Shown here one piece after another: positions 8,430-16,681 of a DNA stretch of 22,038 nt. A model generated the notes under the pieces. The model was not told where the DNA came from. It was given only the letters and a program-made list of their open reading frames with translations, and made no database searches. The stretch spans positions 1 to 22,038 of the forward strand of contig JANXQX010000063.1 in the NCBI GenBank assembly GCA_025353305.1, given 5' to 3'. How positions within the stretch are numbered: the stretch's first letter is position 1; every line of letters starts with the position of its first letter. The translations under genes and the position numbers were made by a program. This DNA is from Holophagaceae bacterium (GTDB taxonomy: Bacteria; Acidobacteriota; Holophagae; Holophagales; Holophagaceae).

Positions 8430-10931
8430 CTAGAACACCCGCAGCAACGCGATGAAGCCATTCACGGTTTTCACGCCGGCGATATCGCTTTTCAGGCCGA
8501 TGCCCAGATTCAGGCGCAGGGCGGTGAACCACCAGAAACCGGGTAGATCCCCGGCGATGCCAAGGCCTGTCAGGCCATAGGTTTTCTGATCGTCCAGGCT
8601 GCGGGCTTCGCCGTGATCCAGAAAAACCGAAAGGCGCAGATTGGAGCCTGCGGGCAGGACTGCCCCCAGGCGTGCGTAGGCGATGCGGTCGGCCGTGATG
8701 GAATTGCTGCGGATTCCGCTTACGATTCCGTTCAAACTGAGCGCCTTGAACCGATCGAAGCCCTTGCCGCCCAACACGCCGCCACTCCCGTGCAGCCAGA
8801 GCCCATTCTTGAGTTGATGGTCATAGCCGACATTCCCGCCCCACCGCGTGAAACGCCCGTTATCGGGGACCGATTGGGGATCTTCGGGGGTACCGTAGGT
8901 GCCTTCCGGACGTTGGCCTTTGCCATAGAAGCCCTGAACCTGAAGTCCGCGGTAGAGCCAGCCCAATTCCCCCCGAAGCTCTTTTGTGATTCCAGAAGGC
9001 GGCAGAACGTAACCGGGAGTCTTGGCCGCGTCATCCTTGGTCTCTGAGTAGCGGTCGTACTCAAACAGAGTCATGGCCTCGAAGCGGAATCCTTTCCCCA
9101 GATCGTGGCCAAGATTCAGATTGAGCGTTGCGAATCGGCGGGCAACTTCATCCTTGCTGGAGAGAGCGCCGTTCACGACGGGCCGTTCTCCCGCGGGATA
9201 AAGCAAGGCTTGAGAATCCAGGTTCAGGCCGAAACCGCCGGGAAGGCGAGGCACCACCACCGCCGCGGTATTGAAGAGCAGGGCGGTGAGCGCATTGATC
9301 TGGATGCCGCGATCAAAAGCGTTGAAATCGTAATAGACCAGGCCTGCCAGCGGGAGCACTGGCGGCTTCAGGCCTGGATCCACCACGATGACACCGGCGA
9401 TGGCGCGGCCCGCGGTGCGGGGTTTCTCTTCCATCTTCCGGGTGCCATCGGCTTGCCGGGTGAAGTAGCGGATGCCTTCAGGGCTTTCCCTCAGCATGGT
9501 TTGTTCAGAGTGGCGGGCAGCTTCGCGCGCCGCGTCGAAGTCCGGGCCCGCGATGTTGATGTTCAGGTTTGTCAGCACGAGCTTGCGCTGGACCTGGGCG
9601 ACTCCGCCAGAACTCACCCAGCGTTCGAAGGTTTGGGTCTTCAAGATGCGCCACACGCCGGGTGCGGCCCCACCGTAAGTCAAGGTGCGCTGCTCGGATT
9701 TCACGGTGCCCGGCAGGTTGAAACGTTCGCTTCTCTCTTCGAGAACACGGCCCGTGGTTTCATCGACATCCAGTTCGCCGTGGAAAAGGGTCACGTCGTT
9801 GTCCACCGGGTCGAAGCGGATGATGCGGCGGTTCGGACCCGCAGGGCCACCATCCCGGTACCGGTAGCGTTCCGTAAGGCTCAATGCCACCGGGGCTGCA
9901 AGGCTGGTGCGGCTTTCCACGATGGGCAACTGGATCTCGCCTTTGAGATTTGCGGTCACGCCGTTGAACCGCACTTGCTCCTGCAGGAGCTCCGGTGCCT
10001 CGCCTGCACGTTCGAAATACTTGAAGGTGAACCCCAGGTCAACGCCCATGCTTCGGGAACCTTGCATGTGCAGATCCACATCCAGTCTGGCCACAAGGTT
10101 GAGCTGCGCGGCACGGCTGCGCAATTGCTCCGCCCGCATCTTGGCCAGCAGGGTGCCCACGTCGTAGGAATCCGCCGCTGATACAGCCACTTCGGTGCGC
10201 TCCTTGGGCAATTCCGCCGGGATCCATTCGCCATTGATGAAACGCCAGCGTTTGGCTTCATGGCCGCCATGTTTGCGCAGCATCAGATCCCCGTTGCCGC
10301 CTTCCACCTCGGTAAATCCTGGAGGGAGACTGGCGGCCAACCGTGCGGCAGGACCGCCTCCGGGCACGATGATCCGGCCGCCATCGCCAAGGAGGGTGGA
10401 GGTCAGGGCCCCGGGATCAGTTGGCAGCCAAAGAAACCAAGACCGTCCGGGGAAGCTTTCCTGGGCCTTGGCCAGGAGCTCTCTCCAGAGACCAGGATTG
10501 CCGCCGAGGTCAGTGGAGACGAGGACACCGCCATCCACAGCACCCCAGGCCGTTTCATCCACCATGGAAGAGGCCTCCGGATCGAAGGCGACGAACAGCT
10601 TGATGTCGGGGTCCTGGGCACGAAGAGCCTGGCTGGCGGCCAACAAAAGAGGCACACGCTGGCCGGTCCTTGGCAGCAGGATCCGAACGGAAGCAACATT
10701 GTGAAAGTTCTCTATTCGAGTCAGCCAAGCCTTGTTCGCGGCTTCATTCTGGGCGGGATCACGGGTATCCATGGGAACCAGAGTGCGCACGTCCGCATCT
10801 CTCAAGTCCAGAAACATAGGCTCTGACGTTCCGACTTGGATGGGCGCCTGAGCGTGCAGCAGAGGTGCCGCCACCGCTCCAGTTATAAATGAAATGACCA
10901 GAGCCGAAACAGCTCTTGCGCAAAACAACAT
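8430..10931 (-). CDS. Large secreted protein of unknown function, probable outer-membrane barrel C-terminus
   Basis: An 833-residue product I cannot place in a family. The N-terminus (1-27) is a signal peptide (cut near LLHA|QAP). About 30-240 looks like an alpha/beta region (ILLPRTGQRVPLLLAAS, KLFVAFDPE, SWFLWLPTD, GGRIIVPGGG). About 250-500 is strand-rich, with RYRYRDGGP and RRIIRFDPV, loosely recalling lipoprotein-binding LolA/RseB-like sheets. From about 530 to the end, amphipathic strands alternate with glycine/aromatic turns, ending FIALLRVF; a terminal phenylalanine is the classic signal for barrel insertion. The ATG at 10931 has a GGAG site (complement of 10937-10940). It is divergent from the pilC-like gene. 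The domain reading is inference. Confidence 0.8.
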   Translation of the reverse strand: MLFCARAVSALVISFITGAVAAPLLHAQAPIQVGTSEPMFLDLRDADVRTLVPMDTRDPAQNEAANKAWLTRIENFHNVASVRILLPRTGQRVPLLLAASQALRAQDPDIKLFVAFDPEASSMVDETAWGAVDGGVLVSTDLGGNPGLWRELLAKAQESFPGRSWFLWLPTDPGALTSTLLGDGGRIIVPGGGPAARLAASLPPGFTEVEGGNGDLMLRKHGGHEAKRWRFINGEWIPAELPKERTEVAVSAADSYDVGTLLAKMRAEQLRSRAAQLNLVARLDVDLHMQGSRSMGVDLGFTFKYFERAGEAPELLQEQVRFNGVTANLKGEIQLPIVESRTSLAAPVALSLTERYRYRDGGPAGPNRRIIRFDPVDNDVTLFHGELDVDETTGRVLEERSERFNLPGTVKSEQRTLTYGGAAPGVWRILKTQTFERWVSSGGVAQVQRKLVLTNLNINIAGPDFDAAREAARHSEQTMLRESPEGIRYFTRQADGTRKMEEKPRTAGRAIAGVIVVDPGLKPPVLPLAGLVYYDFNAFDRGIQINALTALLFNTAAVVVPRLPGGFGLNLDSQALLYPAGERPVVNGALSSKDEVARRFATLNLNLGHDLGKGFRFEAMTLFEYDRYSETKDDAAKTPGYVLPPSGITKELRGELGWLYRGLQVQGFYGKGQRPEGTYGTPEDPQSVPDNGRFTRWGGNVGYDHQLKNGLWLHGSGGVLGGKGFDRFKALSLNGIVSGIRSNSITADRIAYARLGAVLPAGSNLRLSVFLDHGEARSLDDQKTYGLTGLGIAGDLPGFWWFTALRLNLGIGLKSDIAGVKTVNGFIALLRVF

Positions 10932-10973
10932 GGGGACTCCGCCTGAGACACAAAGGGATCTTGATTCTGCCCA

Positions 10974-10998
10974 TGTCCCGCATTGTGCGGAAGGGACA
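10974..10998. promoter_or_regulatory. Dyad in the divergent promoter region
   Basis: TGTCCC (10974-10979) and GGGACA (10993-10998) form an inverted repeat; inside it CCGCA (10978-10982) and TGCGG (10986-10990) form a second stem around TTG. It sits in the 118-nt gap between the divergent 833-aa gene and the pilC-like gene, so it may be an operator. TATTCT at 11010-11015 could be a -10 box for the plus-strand gene, but no convincing -35 is present. Confidence 0.35.
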
Positions 10999-11049
10999 AG
11001 GTAAGCGGGTATTCTTAGAGCAGTTCATGCATTCGAGCGAGCGAGGCCC

Positions 11050-12237
11050 ATGCGTTTCACGGTGAAATTGACCACTCCCAACGGCGACATCCAGACGAAG
11101 GATTATGAAGCCGCATCCACTGAAGACGTGCGCGCGCGCGTGATGTCCGAAGGCGGCTTCCCCATCGAGATCACCAAGTCCTCCAGCGCTTTCAAGAGCA
11201 CCAAACAGCTCAAGGCCGAGACATTGATTCTCTTCAATCAGGAATTCGTTGCCCTGCTGAAAGCAGGCATCCCGCTGTTGCAATCCCTTGAACTTCTGAA
11301 AGGCCATGGCAAGGACCCTCTGCTCCGCAGCAGCCTGGAACGCGTGGTGGAGCTGGTTAAGGAGGGCATGGCTTTTTCTGAAGCGCTGGAACAGGCCGGT
11401 ACGTTCCCGGCGGTGTATCGCGCCAACGTGGTGGCGGGCGAGCGCAGCGGCACCCTCACAGAAGTGATCGCCCGCTGGCTCTCCTTCCAGAAATTCGCGC
11501 AAACAAGCCGTCGCCGCATCACCGAAGCCTTGATCTATCCTACCTTCCTGGTGGTGGTGCTCTTCGCGAGCCTGCTGATTCTGTTCAATGTCGTGCTGCC
11601 GCGCTTCAATGAAATCTATTCTGGCGGCGGCATCGAAATGCCCGCGGCCACCCGCATTCTGCTGGGCCTGGGCAGCTTCATGCGGTCAACGATCTGGTTT
11701 CAGGGCATCCTGCTGGTCGTGCTGATCTTCGTCATCCGCTGGATGGTGAGCACCGATGCCGGCAGGCGGGCCAACGAGCGGATCCTGCTTGCCATCCCGC
11801 GCATGGGCACCCTTTATCGCATGTACCACTCTTCTGTGTTTTCAAGGACCTTGGGAGTCCTGATCGCCGGCGGCATGCCGGTGTTGCAATCCATCGAAGT
11901 CATTCAAAAGACCACCGCCTCGGAGCGCATGAAACTGCGGCTGAACATCGTGGGCGAACAGGTGCGCGCCGGTTCCAGCCTTCACCTGGCGCTGGATCAG
12001 GCCAAGCTGCTGGACCCCCTCGCGGTGGAAATGTGCCGCGTGGGCGAAAGTGCTTCCGCTCTGCCTGAAATGCTCAACCATGTGGCTGATTTCTTTGATC
12101 AGGAAGTCGAAAAGGCCACCACCGCCGTGACCAGCCTCATCGGTCCCATTCTCATTCTCTTCATGGGCGTGACAGTGCTAGGCCTTCTTCTGGCCGTCTA
12201 CGTGCCGCTGTTCAACGCAGGCAATGCCGTTAGGTAA
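11050..12237 (+). CDS. Type II secretion system F / PilC family inner-membrane protein
   Basis: Polytopic platform protein of type IV pili or type II secretion machines, which couples the cytoplasmic ATPase to pilin assembly in the inner membrane. The 395-residue product carries two T2SSF repeats, about 60-185 and 255-385, each with a matching pair of motifs: AGIPLLQSLELL (72-83) with GERSGTL (130-136), and AGGMPVLQSIEVI (263-275) with VGESASAL (321-328). Membrane helices are likely near 160-184, 215-233 and 359-386. The length matches PilC/GspF. A GAGG site precedes the ATG. No pilB, pilT or pilin gene is next to it here, so the choice between pilus and secretion system is open; pilC is the likelier name. 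Confidence 0.9.
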   Translation: MRFTVKLTTPNGDIQTKDYEAASTEDVRARVMSEGGFPIEITKSSSAFKSTKQLKAETLILFNQEFVALLKAGIPLLQSLELLKGHGKDPLLRSSLERVVELVKEGMAFSEALEQAGTFPAVYRANVVAGERSGTLTEVIARWLSFQKFAQTSRRRITEALIYPTFLVVVLFASLLILFNVVLPRFNEIYSGGGIEMPAATRILLGLGSFMRSTIWFQGILLVVLIFVIRWMVSTDAGRRANERILLAIPRMGTLYRMYHSSVFSRTLGVLIAGGMPVLQSIEVIQKTTASERMKLRLNIVGEQVRAGSSLHLALDQAKLLDPLAVEMCRVGESASALPEMLNHVADFFDQEVEKATTAVTSLIGPILILFMGVTVLGLLLAVYVPLFNAGNAVR

Positions 12238-12240
12238 AGA

Positions 12241-12308
12241 AGTCCCGAGTCCTGAGTCCCGAGTCCTGAGTCTTGGGTCCTGACCCCCAGGACTCAGGAC
12301 GCAGGACT
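12241..12308. repeat. Heptamer tandem array facing an inverted copy of itself
   Basis: Seen directly: six consecutive 7-nt units of the form AGTCCYG begin at 12241, 12248, 12255, 12262, 12269 (AGTCTTG) and 12276 (GGTCCTG). After a 6-nt spacer, three units of the reverse complement follow: CAGGACT (12288-12294), CAGGACG (12295-12301) and CAGGACT (12302-12308). It lies exactly between the convergent stops of the pilC-like gene and the EnvC-like gene. Confidence 0.85.
12263..12300. terminator. Strong hairpin between convergent genes, candidate bidirectional terminator
   Basis: GTCCTGAGTC (12263-12272) pairs perfectly with GACTCAGGAC (12291-12300). The stem continues inward T-G, T-A and three G-C pairs (12273-12277 with 12286-12290), giving about 15 bp around an 8-nt loop. 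There is no T-run on either side, so termination would be non-canonical. The hairpin is formed by the heptamer array itself. Confidence 0.5.
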
Positions 12309-12312
12309 CCTT

Positions 12313-13482
12313 TCACTTGTACTTCTTCCTGAGCCACTTGTTTGGGTCTTCGGGTTTGGTCTGGTAGCGGATCTCAAAGCCCAGACGGGGGCCGTCCAGG
12401 GTTTCCCCCACGGTTCCCACGCTGTCACCTTGGCGAAGGGTTTGGCCCTTGGTGACCACGGTGCCTTGCAGGTGCGTGTAAAGGGTGAACCAGCCACTGC
12501 CATGATCCACGATGACGATGGGGCCATAGCTCTGGTAAGGCTCGGCCAGGATCACTTTGCCGTCTGCAACGGCTGATACGCGCGACCCGATGTAGGCTTC
12601 GATGAGCAGGCCGCTCTGGAACGTTTTGGTGTGGAAGCGAGGATGCAGGTGTTCCCCGAACGCTTGGGCCAGGCTACCTTCCACGGGACCCGGAAGATCT
12701 CCTCGCAGGCTCGTGAAGCTTACCGGCGTTTCAAATGATTCGGTCTTCGATTTCCCGATCAGGTTGGTGAGCATGCGCTCCAGTTGGATCGATTCCTCCG
12801 CGAGTTCTGCCTGCACCTGTCTTTGGGCCTGCTCATCCTGCTGGAGCGCGCTCATGAAATTCCTGAGTTTTTCTTCGCTGATCGTGAGCCCCCCTTGAAA
12901 GCGGGCCGCCTCCTGCTGTTCGGTCGAGAGACGCACGAGCACGGATTTCAGCTCGTTTTCCCGCTGGACGAGGTCTCCTTGAAGGCGCTGGATCTGGCTG
13001 ATGCGCTTCCGCTCCTGCAGCCGCCACCAGGTCAGGTGGCGGGCCTGAGCGAGAGAAGCTTCAAAATTCGAGGAGTCTGGCAGGAATGCCAGCCCACCTA
13101 GTTCTCCTTGGGCCTGGATCAGGCGGATCTGCTTGCGCAGATCTATGCGCAACCGGTCGATCTCGCTGCGGACCTTGGCCTGTTTCGAGGTGATCTCCTG
13201 CACTTCCAGCTGGGCTTGGTCCTGTTTCAGTTTCGCGCCATCCAACTGGGCCCGGACCCGGTCCCGTTGCAGTGAAATTCCCTGCAGCTCCACCATTACC
13301 CCCTTGCGACGCTTCTTGAGTGCTTCCACCTGCTGATCCACTTGGGCCATGCGGGATTGCAGGGCCGCAAGGCGCTGTTTGAGCTGGTTCGAGTCGGTGG
13401 AATTTGGCAGGTTCGCCTGGGTACTGCCTGGCACGCTTGATGTACCTAGGACCAACAGCAGGAAAGCCGCTTGATACGTCAA
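12313..13482 (-). CDS. EnvC-like murein hydrolase activator (coiled coil plus degenerate LytM/M23 domain)
   Basis: Secreted protein that probably activates cell-wall amidases during division. After an N-terminal hydrophobic segment (AAFLLLVLGTSS) comes a long coiled coil rich in Q, E, R and L, then a C-terminal LytM-fold domain of about 100 residues (VSAVADGKVILAEP, IVIVDHGSGW, LYTHLQG, VGTVGETLDGP). The zinc ligands of active M23 peptidases are missing: the HxxxD region reads SGLLIEA and the HLHFE motif reads RLGFEI. This matches the non-enzymatic activator class. I chose TTG at 13482, which overlaps the upstream stop as TTGA and follows GGAAAGG; TTG at 13515 is an alternative that adds 11 residues and two arginines. 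Confidence 0.87.
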   Translation of the reverse strand: MTYQAAFLLLVLGTSSVPGSTQANLPNSTDSNQLKQRLAALQSRMAQVDQQVEALKKRRKGVMVELQGISLQRDRVRAQLDGAKLKQDQAQLEVQEITSKQAKVRSEIDRLRIDLRKQIRLIQAQGELGGLAFLPDSSNFEASLAQARHLTWWRLQERKRISQIQRLQGDLVQRENELKSVLVRLSTEQQEAARFQGGLTISEEKLRNFMSALQQDEQAQRQVQAELAEESIQLERMLTNLIGKSKTESFETPVSFTSLRGDLPGPVEGSLAQAFGEHLHPRFHTKTFQSGLLIEAYIGSRVSAVADGKVILAEPYQSYGPIVIVDHGSGWFTLYTHLQGTVVTKGQTLRQGDSVGTVGETLDGPRLGFEIRYQTKPEDPNKWLRKKYK

Positions 13483-14213
13483 GTCCGCTTGCCTTTCCGG
13501 GCTGGAATGGCGCAAAGCATGGCCGCGAGGAGCAGAGGTCCGCCGATAGAAAGAGGCAGCGCCGAAAGCGCGAAGGGGTCGCTGGGGATCTGCCCCGAAG
13601 GCAGCATGTTGACAACCGCCCCAACGGCTTTTACGCCCTTGGCGCTGAAACCCATCTGTTCACCGAAGTCCACTATGTAGACGAGTTTCGATCCGATCTC
13701 CTTCAATAACAGGGCCAGGAGTACCGCCAGCCCCGCGTTGCTCTGCACAACGCGCATCAGGAGGGCGGACCAGAGGAGCAATTGAAGGCCTAGCAGCAGG
13801 CCCAGCATATCGGCCTGGAGCAGCGCCGCTGGGAAGGGTGTGCCGAGCAGCTTCCAGGCCGCGGCCCAAAGCGGAATGAGTGCGATCTGGCTCAGAAACA
13901 GGCCATGGACGAAGGCCAGGCCAGTGGCAACGAACAAGCCTTTGAAGCGATCCCCGAAGGTCGAGGCGCCAAGGGCGCCTGCCAGACCCATGAAACCGCC
14001 CATCAGGATCACGAAGGGCACTACCCAATACACCAGCACGCCGAGATTGGCAGTGGTGTAGGTATCGATTGTTTCATCCCCTTTTGGAAGTGCCCCACCG
14101 AAGACCAGCAGGTTGGTTCCGTCCGAGCGGATGCTGGCAAGCACCAACCCCGTGAGCAGCAGGAACACACAGGACCAGACGATGCGCAAACGGGAACTGC
14201 CAAAACGATCCAT
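13479..14213 (-). CDS. Polytopic membrane protein of unknown function
   Basis: A 244-residue protein with about six hydrophobic helices, near 10-28, 58-82, 92-115, 130-158, 160-175 and 218-237. Non-membrane pieces include a charged loop near 34-54 and a segment with NMLPSGQIPSDPF near the C-terminus. The overall look recalls ABC-2-type permeases, but I recognise no diagnostic motif and no ATPase gene lies beside it. The ATG at 14213 has a good AGGAG site (complement of 14219-14223). Its stop overlaps the start of the EnvC-like gene, so the two are likely made together. It does not look like FtsX, which has a large periplasmic loop, although FtsX is the usual partner of EnvC. Confidence 0.7.
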   Translation of the reverse strand: MDRFGSSRLRIVWSCVFLLLTGLVLASIRSDGTNLLVFGGALPKGDETIDTYTTANLGVLVYWVVPFVILMGGFMGLAGALGASTFGDRFKGLFVATGLAFVHGLFLSQIALIPLWAAAWKLLGTPFPAALLQADMLGLLLGLQLLLWSALLMRVVQSNAGLAVLLALLLKEIGSKLVYIVDFGEQMGFSAKGVKAVGAVVNMLPSGQIPSDPFALSALPLSIGGPLLLAAMLCAIPARKGKRT

Positions 14214-14321
14214 GTGGGCTCCTGTGATCGGGTTAGTTTAGCTCGGCTGCCTTGGTTGGCCTGGACGGCTTGGTGAATTGGATGTGGCGGCTTAAGGTAG
14301 AGGTTCCGAACAGGAGTCCTT

Positions 14322-15698
14322 ATGAACCTCGACCTGTTGACTCGCGAAGCTCTTAGTGACTTCGCCGCCGACCGCCGTGAAGCTTTTGAAGCCGAGTTGC
14401 GCCTGCTGGTGGAGATCCCCTCGGTCAGCGCCGATCCATCCCGCGCGGGCGATGTGCGTCGCTGCGCCGAGGCGGCCAGAAACCTGTTCGAACGCCACGG
14501 TGGCCAAGCCGAAATTCTGGAAACGGATGGCAATCCCTTTATCCACGGCTGGTTGGGCAATGAACCGGGGTTTTCAACCATCACTGTTTACAACCACATG
14601 GATGTGCAGCCCGCCAACGAGCCGGAATGGACCGCCGAGCCGTTCACGTTCGTGGTGGATGGCGACACCTACCGTGGCCGTGGCAGCACGGATGACAAGG
14701 GCCCGGCGGTGACTGCCTTCTTCGGCGCCCTGGCCGCGAAAAAGGCTGGCGTTCCCTTGAACATCCACTTCCTTTGGGAGTTGGAAGAAGAGATCGGTTC
14801 GCCGAATTTCGCAGGCGGGCTGGACAAGTACAAGGATCGTTTCAAGACCGACGCCATCGTCGTGAGTGACACGGTCTGGATCACCCGCGGCAAACCCAGC
14901 ACCCCGGCGGGCCTTCGGGGCCTGAAAGGTTTCATCCTGACCCTGGAAACCGCGGACCACGATCTGCACAGCGGCGTGGTGGGCGGCGCGGCGCGCAATC
15001 CGCTCGCGGAACTCATTGAACTGGTGAGCAGGATGATGGACGGGAACACCGGCAAGGTGAAGATCCCCGGTTTCTACAAACAGGTGGTCAAGCCCTCCAA
15101 GAAAGAGTTGGCGGGTTGGGCCACCAGCGGCTTCACGACGGCAACTTTCATGAAAGACCACATGCTCAAAGGCTTGCGCACCAAGGACCCCATCGGCATC
15201 CTCAAGCGCGTGTGGGGACGGCCCACCATGGAAGTCCACGGTGTAGTTGGCGGCTACACGGGCCCCGGCATCAAAAGCGCCGTGCCGCCGCGCGCCGAGG
15301 TGAAACTCACCTGCCGTCTCGTGCCGGACATGGATGAGCACAAGACCATGGACCGCATCAAGAAATTCGTCAAGAAGCACAACCCGGATGTGGTGGTCCA
15401 CGAAGAGCACGGCTTGGCCCCCTTCAAGGGCCACGTGACCGGACCCTACGCCGAGGCCATCCGGGACGCGTACCAGTTCGCCTTCGGCGCGGCCTGCACC
15501 TTCACCCGTGAAGGCGGCAGCATCGGCGCGGTGAAGACCATGGAGGATGTCCTAGGCTGCCAGGTTTTCTTCCTGGGCCTGAGCCTTCCCGAACATGGCT
15601 ACCACGCCCCCAACGAGAACTACGACTGGGAGCAGGCCGGCGGCGGCATGGCGGCCTTCGCTCGCTACTTCCAAACCGTGAGCGGCATCAAGAATTAA
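14322..15698 (+). CDS. M20 family dipeptidase (metallopeptidase)
   Basis: Cytoplasmic zinc-dependent dipeptidase of the carnosinase/ArgE/DapE superfamily. The 458-residue product has the expected ligands: H92 and D94 in NHMDVQPAN, bridging D124 in RGSTDDKG, catalytic E156 and ligand E157 in LEEEIGS, D183 in VVSDTVW, and a C-terminal histidine (probably H428) in HGYHAPNE. The central lid/dimerisation domain lies between, with DHDLHSGVVGG. The length fits the CNDP-like subgroup. An AGGAG site at 14312-14316 lies 5 nt before the ATG. It is divergent from the membrane protein gene and stands alone. The peptide substrate cannot be read from sequence. Confidence 0.93.
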   Translation: MNLDLLTREALSDFAADRREAFEAELRLLVEIPSVSADPSRAGDVRRCAEAARNLFERHGGQAEILETDGNPFIHGWLGNEPGFSTITVYNHMDVQPANEPEWTAEPFTFVVDGDTYRGRGSTDDKGPAVTAFFGALAAKKAGVPLNIHFLWELEEEIGSPNFAGGLDKYKDRFKTDAIVVSDTVWITRGKPSTPAGLRGLKGFILTLETADHDLHSGVVGGAARNPLAELIELVSRMMDGNTGKVKIPGFYKQVVKPSKKELAGWATSGFTTATFMKDHMLKGLRTKDPIGILKRVWGRPTMEVHGVVGGYTGPGIKSAVPPRAEVKLTCRLVPDMDEHKTMDRIKKFVKKHNPDVVVHEEHGLAPFKGHVTGPYAEAIRDAYQFAFGAACTFTREGGSIGAVKTMEDVLGCQVFFLGLSLPEHGYHAPNENYDWEQAGGGMAAFARYFQTVSGIKN

Positions 15699-15758
15699 CC
15701 AATATTGTCTCCCTTTGTTTCCGGTCGACTCGTGAATGGATGCCCTATCAATAGCCTC

Positions 15759-15795
15759 TTGACGAGTAATCAAAGTGATATCATATTGATTACTC
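15759..15795 (+). promoter_or_regulatory. Promoter overlapped by a concentric operator-like dyad
   Basis: TTGACG (15759-15764) and CATATT (15782-15787), exactly 17 nt apart, form a sigma70-type promoter. Covering it is a 32-nt dyad: GAGTAATCAA (15764-15773) and TTGATTACTC (15786-15795) are perfect inverted copies, and TGATATCA (15776-15783) shares the same centre. The inner part is two direct copies of ATCA-N3-TGAT, 15769-15779 and 15780-15790, set 11 nt apart, so one helical turn. GGAGG (15798-15802) then precedes the ATG at 15808. A regulator bound here would block the promoter. Confidence 0.78.
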
Positions 15796-15807
15796 TCGGA
15801 GGACCCG

Positions 15808-16677
15808 ATGTATCAAGAACGTACCCACCCCGCCCTTGCCGGTCTGCCCTTGCTGGTGTTGGGCATCGCCTTGGTGATCGCAGTGCCGGCCTGCATCATC
15901 GTCGCCGCAAATACAGGAGCGCCCCTGCTTGTCGCGGCTGGGGTCATCTGCTTGATTGCCGCGATCTTTGTGCTGGCCGGCCTCTTTGTGGTGAATCCGA
16001 ACGAGGCGGCGGTGCTGCAGCTCTTCGGCGACTACAAGGGCACCGTGCGCCGTGAAGGCATGGCCTGGGCGAACCCTTTCCTTTCAAAGCGCAAAGTCAG
16101 CACCAAGGTCCGCAGCTTCGAGAGCCAGAAGCTCAAGGTGAACGACCTGGACGGCAATCCCGTGGAGATCGCCGCCATCATCGTCTGGAAGGTGGTGGAC
16201 ACCGCCGAGGCTAGTTTCCAGGTCCAGGATTACGAGAAATTCGTACAGGTTCAAAGCGAGGCGGCCCTGCGCAATCTGGCCATGCGCTTCCCCTACGACC
16301 AGCACGATGACCAGAAAGTATCGTTGCGGGGCCACACCGAGGCCGTGGCGGGCCACTTGAAAGACGAAGTCCAGGCCGTGCTGAACCAGGCCGGCGTGGA
16401 GATCATGGATGCCCGCATCAGCCACCTGGCCTACGCGCCGGAGATCGCCCAGGCCATGCTGCAACGCCAGCAGGCCGGCGCCATCATCGCCGCGCGGAAG
16501 CTGATTGTGGAGGGCGCGGTTGGCATGGTGGAAATGGCGCTGGAACGCCTTGATGAACACGGCGCGGTGCATCTCGACGAAGAACGCAAGGCCGCCATGG
16601 TGTCCAACCTGCTGGTGGTGCTTTGCGGCGAGCGGGCCGTGCAGCCTGTGGTGAATGCCGGCACGCTGTACAACTGA
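15808..16677 (+). CDS. SPFH/Band 7 domain membrane protein
   Basis: A 289-residue stomatin/prohibitin-type protein. Two membrane helices at about 11-34 and 38-62 are followed by [18 protein letters not shown], the typical entry into an SPFH domain (about 63-230), and a helical tail with [17 protein letters not shown]. Family members form oligomeric rings or lipid-domain scaffolds in the inner membrane and often control proteases or stress responses; its partner here is unknown. The ATG at 15808 has GGAGG at 15798-15802. The stop is 4 nt from a small DNA-binding protein gene, so expression is likely feedback-controlled through the dyad upstream. Confidence 0.9.
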   Translation: MYQERTHPALAGLPLLVLGIALVIAVPACIIVAANTGAPLLVAAGVICLIAAIFVLAGLFVVNPNEAAVLQLFGDYKGTVRREGMAWANPFLSKRKVSTKVRSFESQKLKVNDLDGNPVEIAAIIVWKVVDTAEASFQVQDYEKFVQVQSEAALRNLAMRFPYDQHDDQKVSLRGHTEAVAGHLKDEVQAVLNQAGVEIMDARISHLAYAPEIAQAMLQRQQAGAIIAARKLIVEGAVGMVEMALERLDEHGAVHLDEERKAAMVSNLLVVLCGERAVQPVVNAGTLYN

Positions 16678-16681
16678 TCTC

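Noticed and set aside
9105..10181. 358-codon plus-strand open frame
   Set aside because: It is antisense to the 833-aa gene, which has a signal peptide, ribosome site and coherent composition; the frame here has none.
12241..12308. CRISPR-like array
   Set aside because: The units are 7 nt, directly adjacent and without spacers, so this is a tandem repeat, not a CRISPR.
14270..14298. TTGGTG and TAAGGT as a promoter for the M20 peptidase gene
   Set aside because: The spacing is 17 nt but the -10 matches only three of six consensus bases, so I did not list it.
14574..15434. 286-codon minus-strand open frame
   Set aside because: It lies opposite the M20 peptidase active-site regions and has no motifs or start signals.
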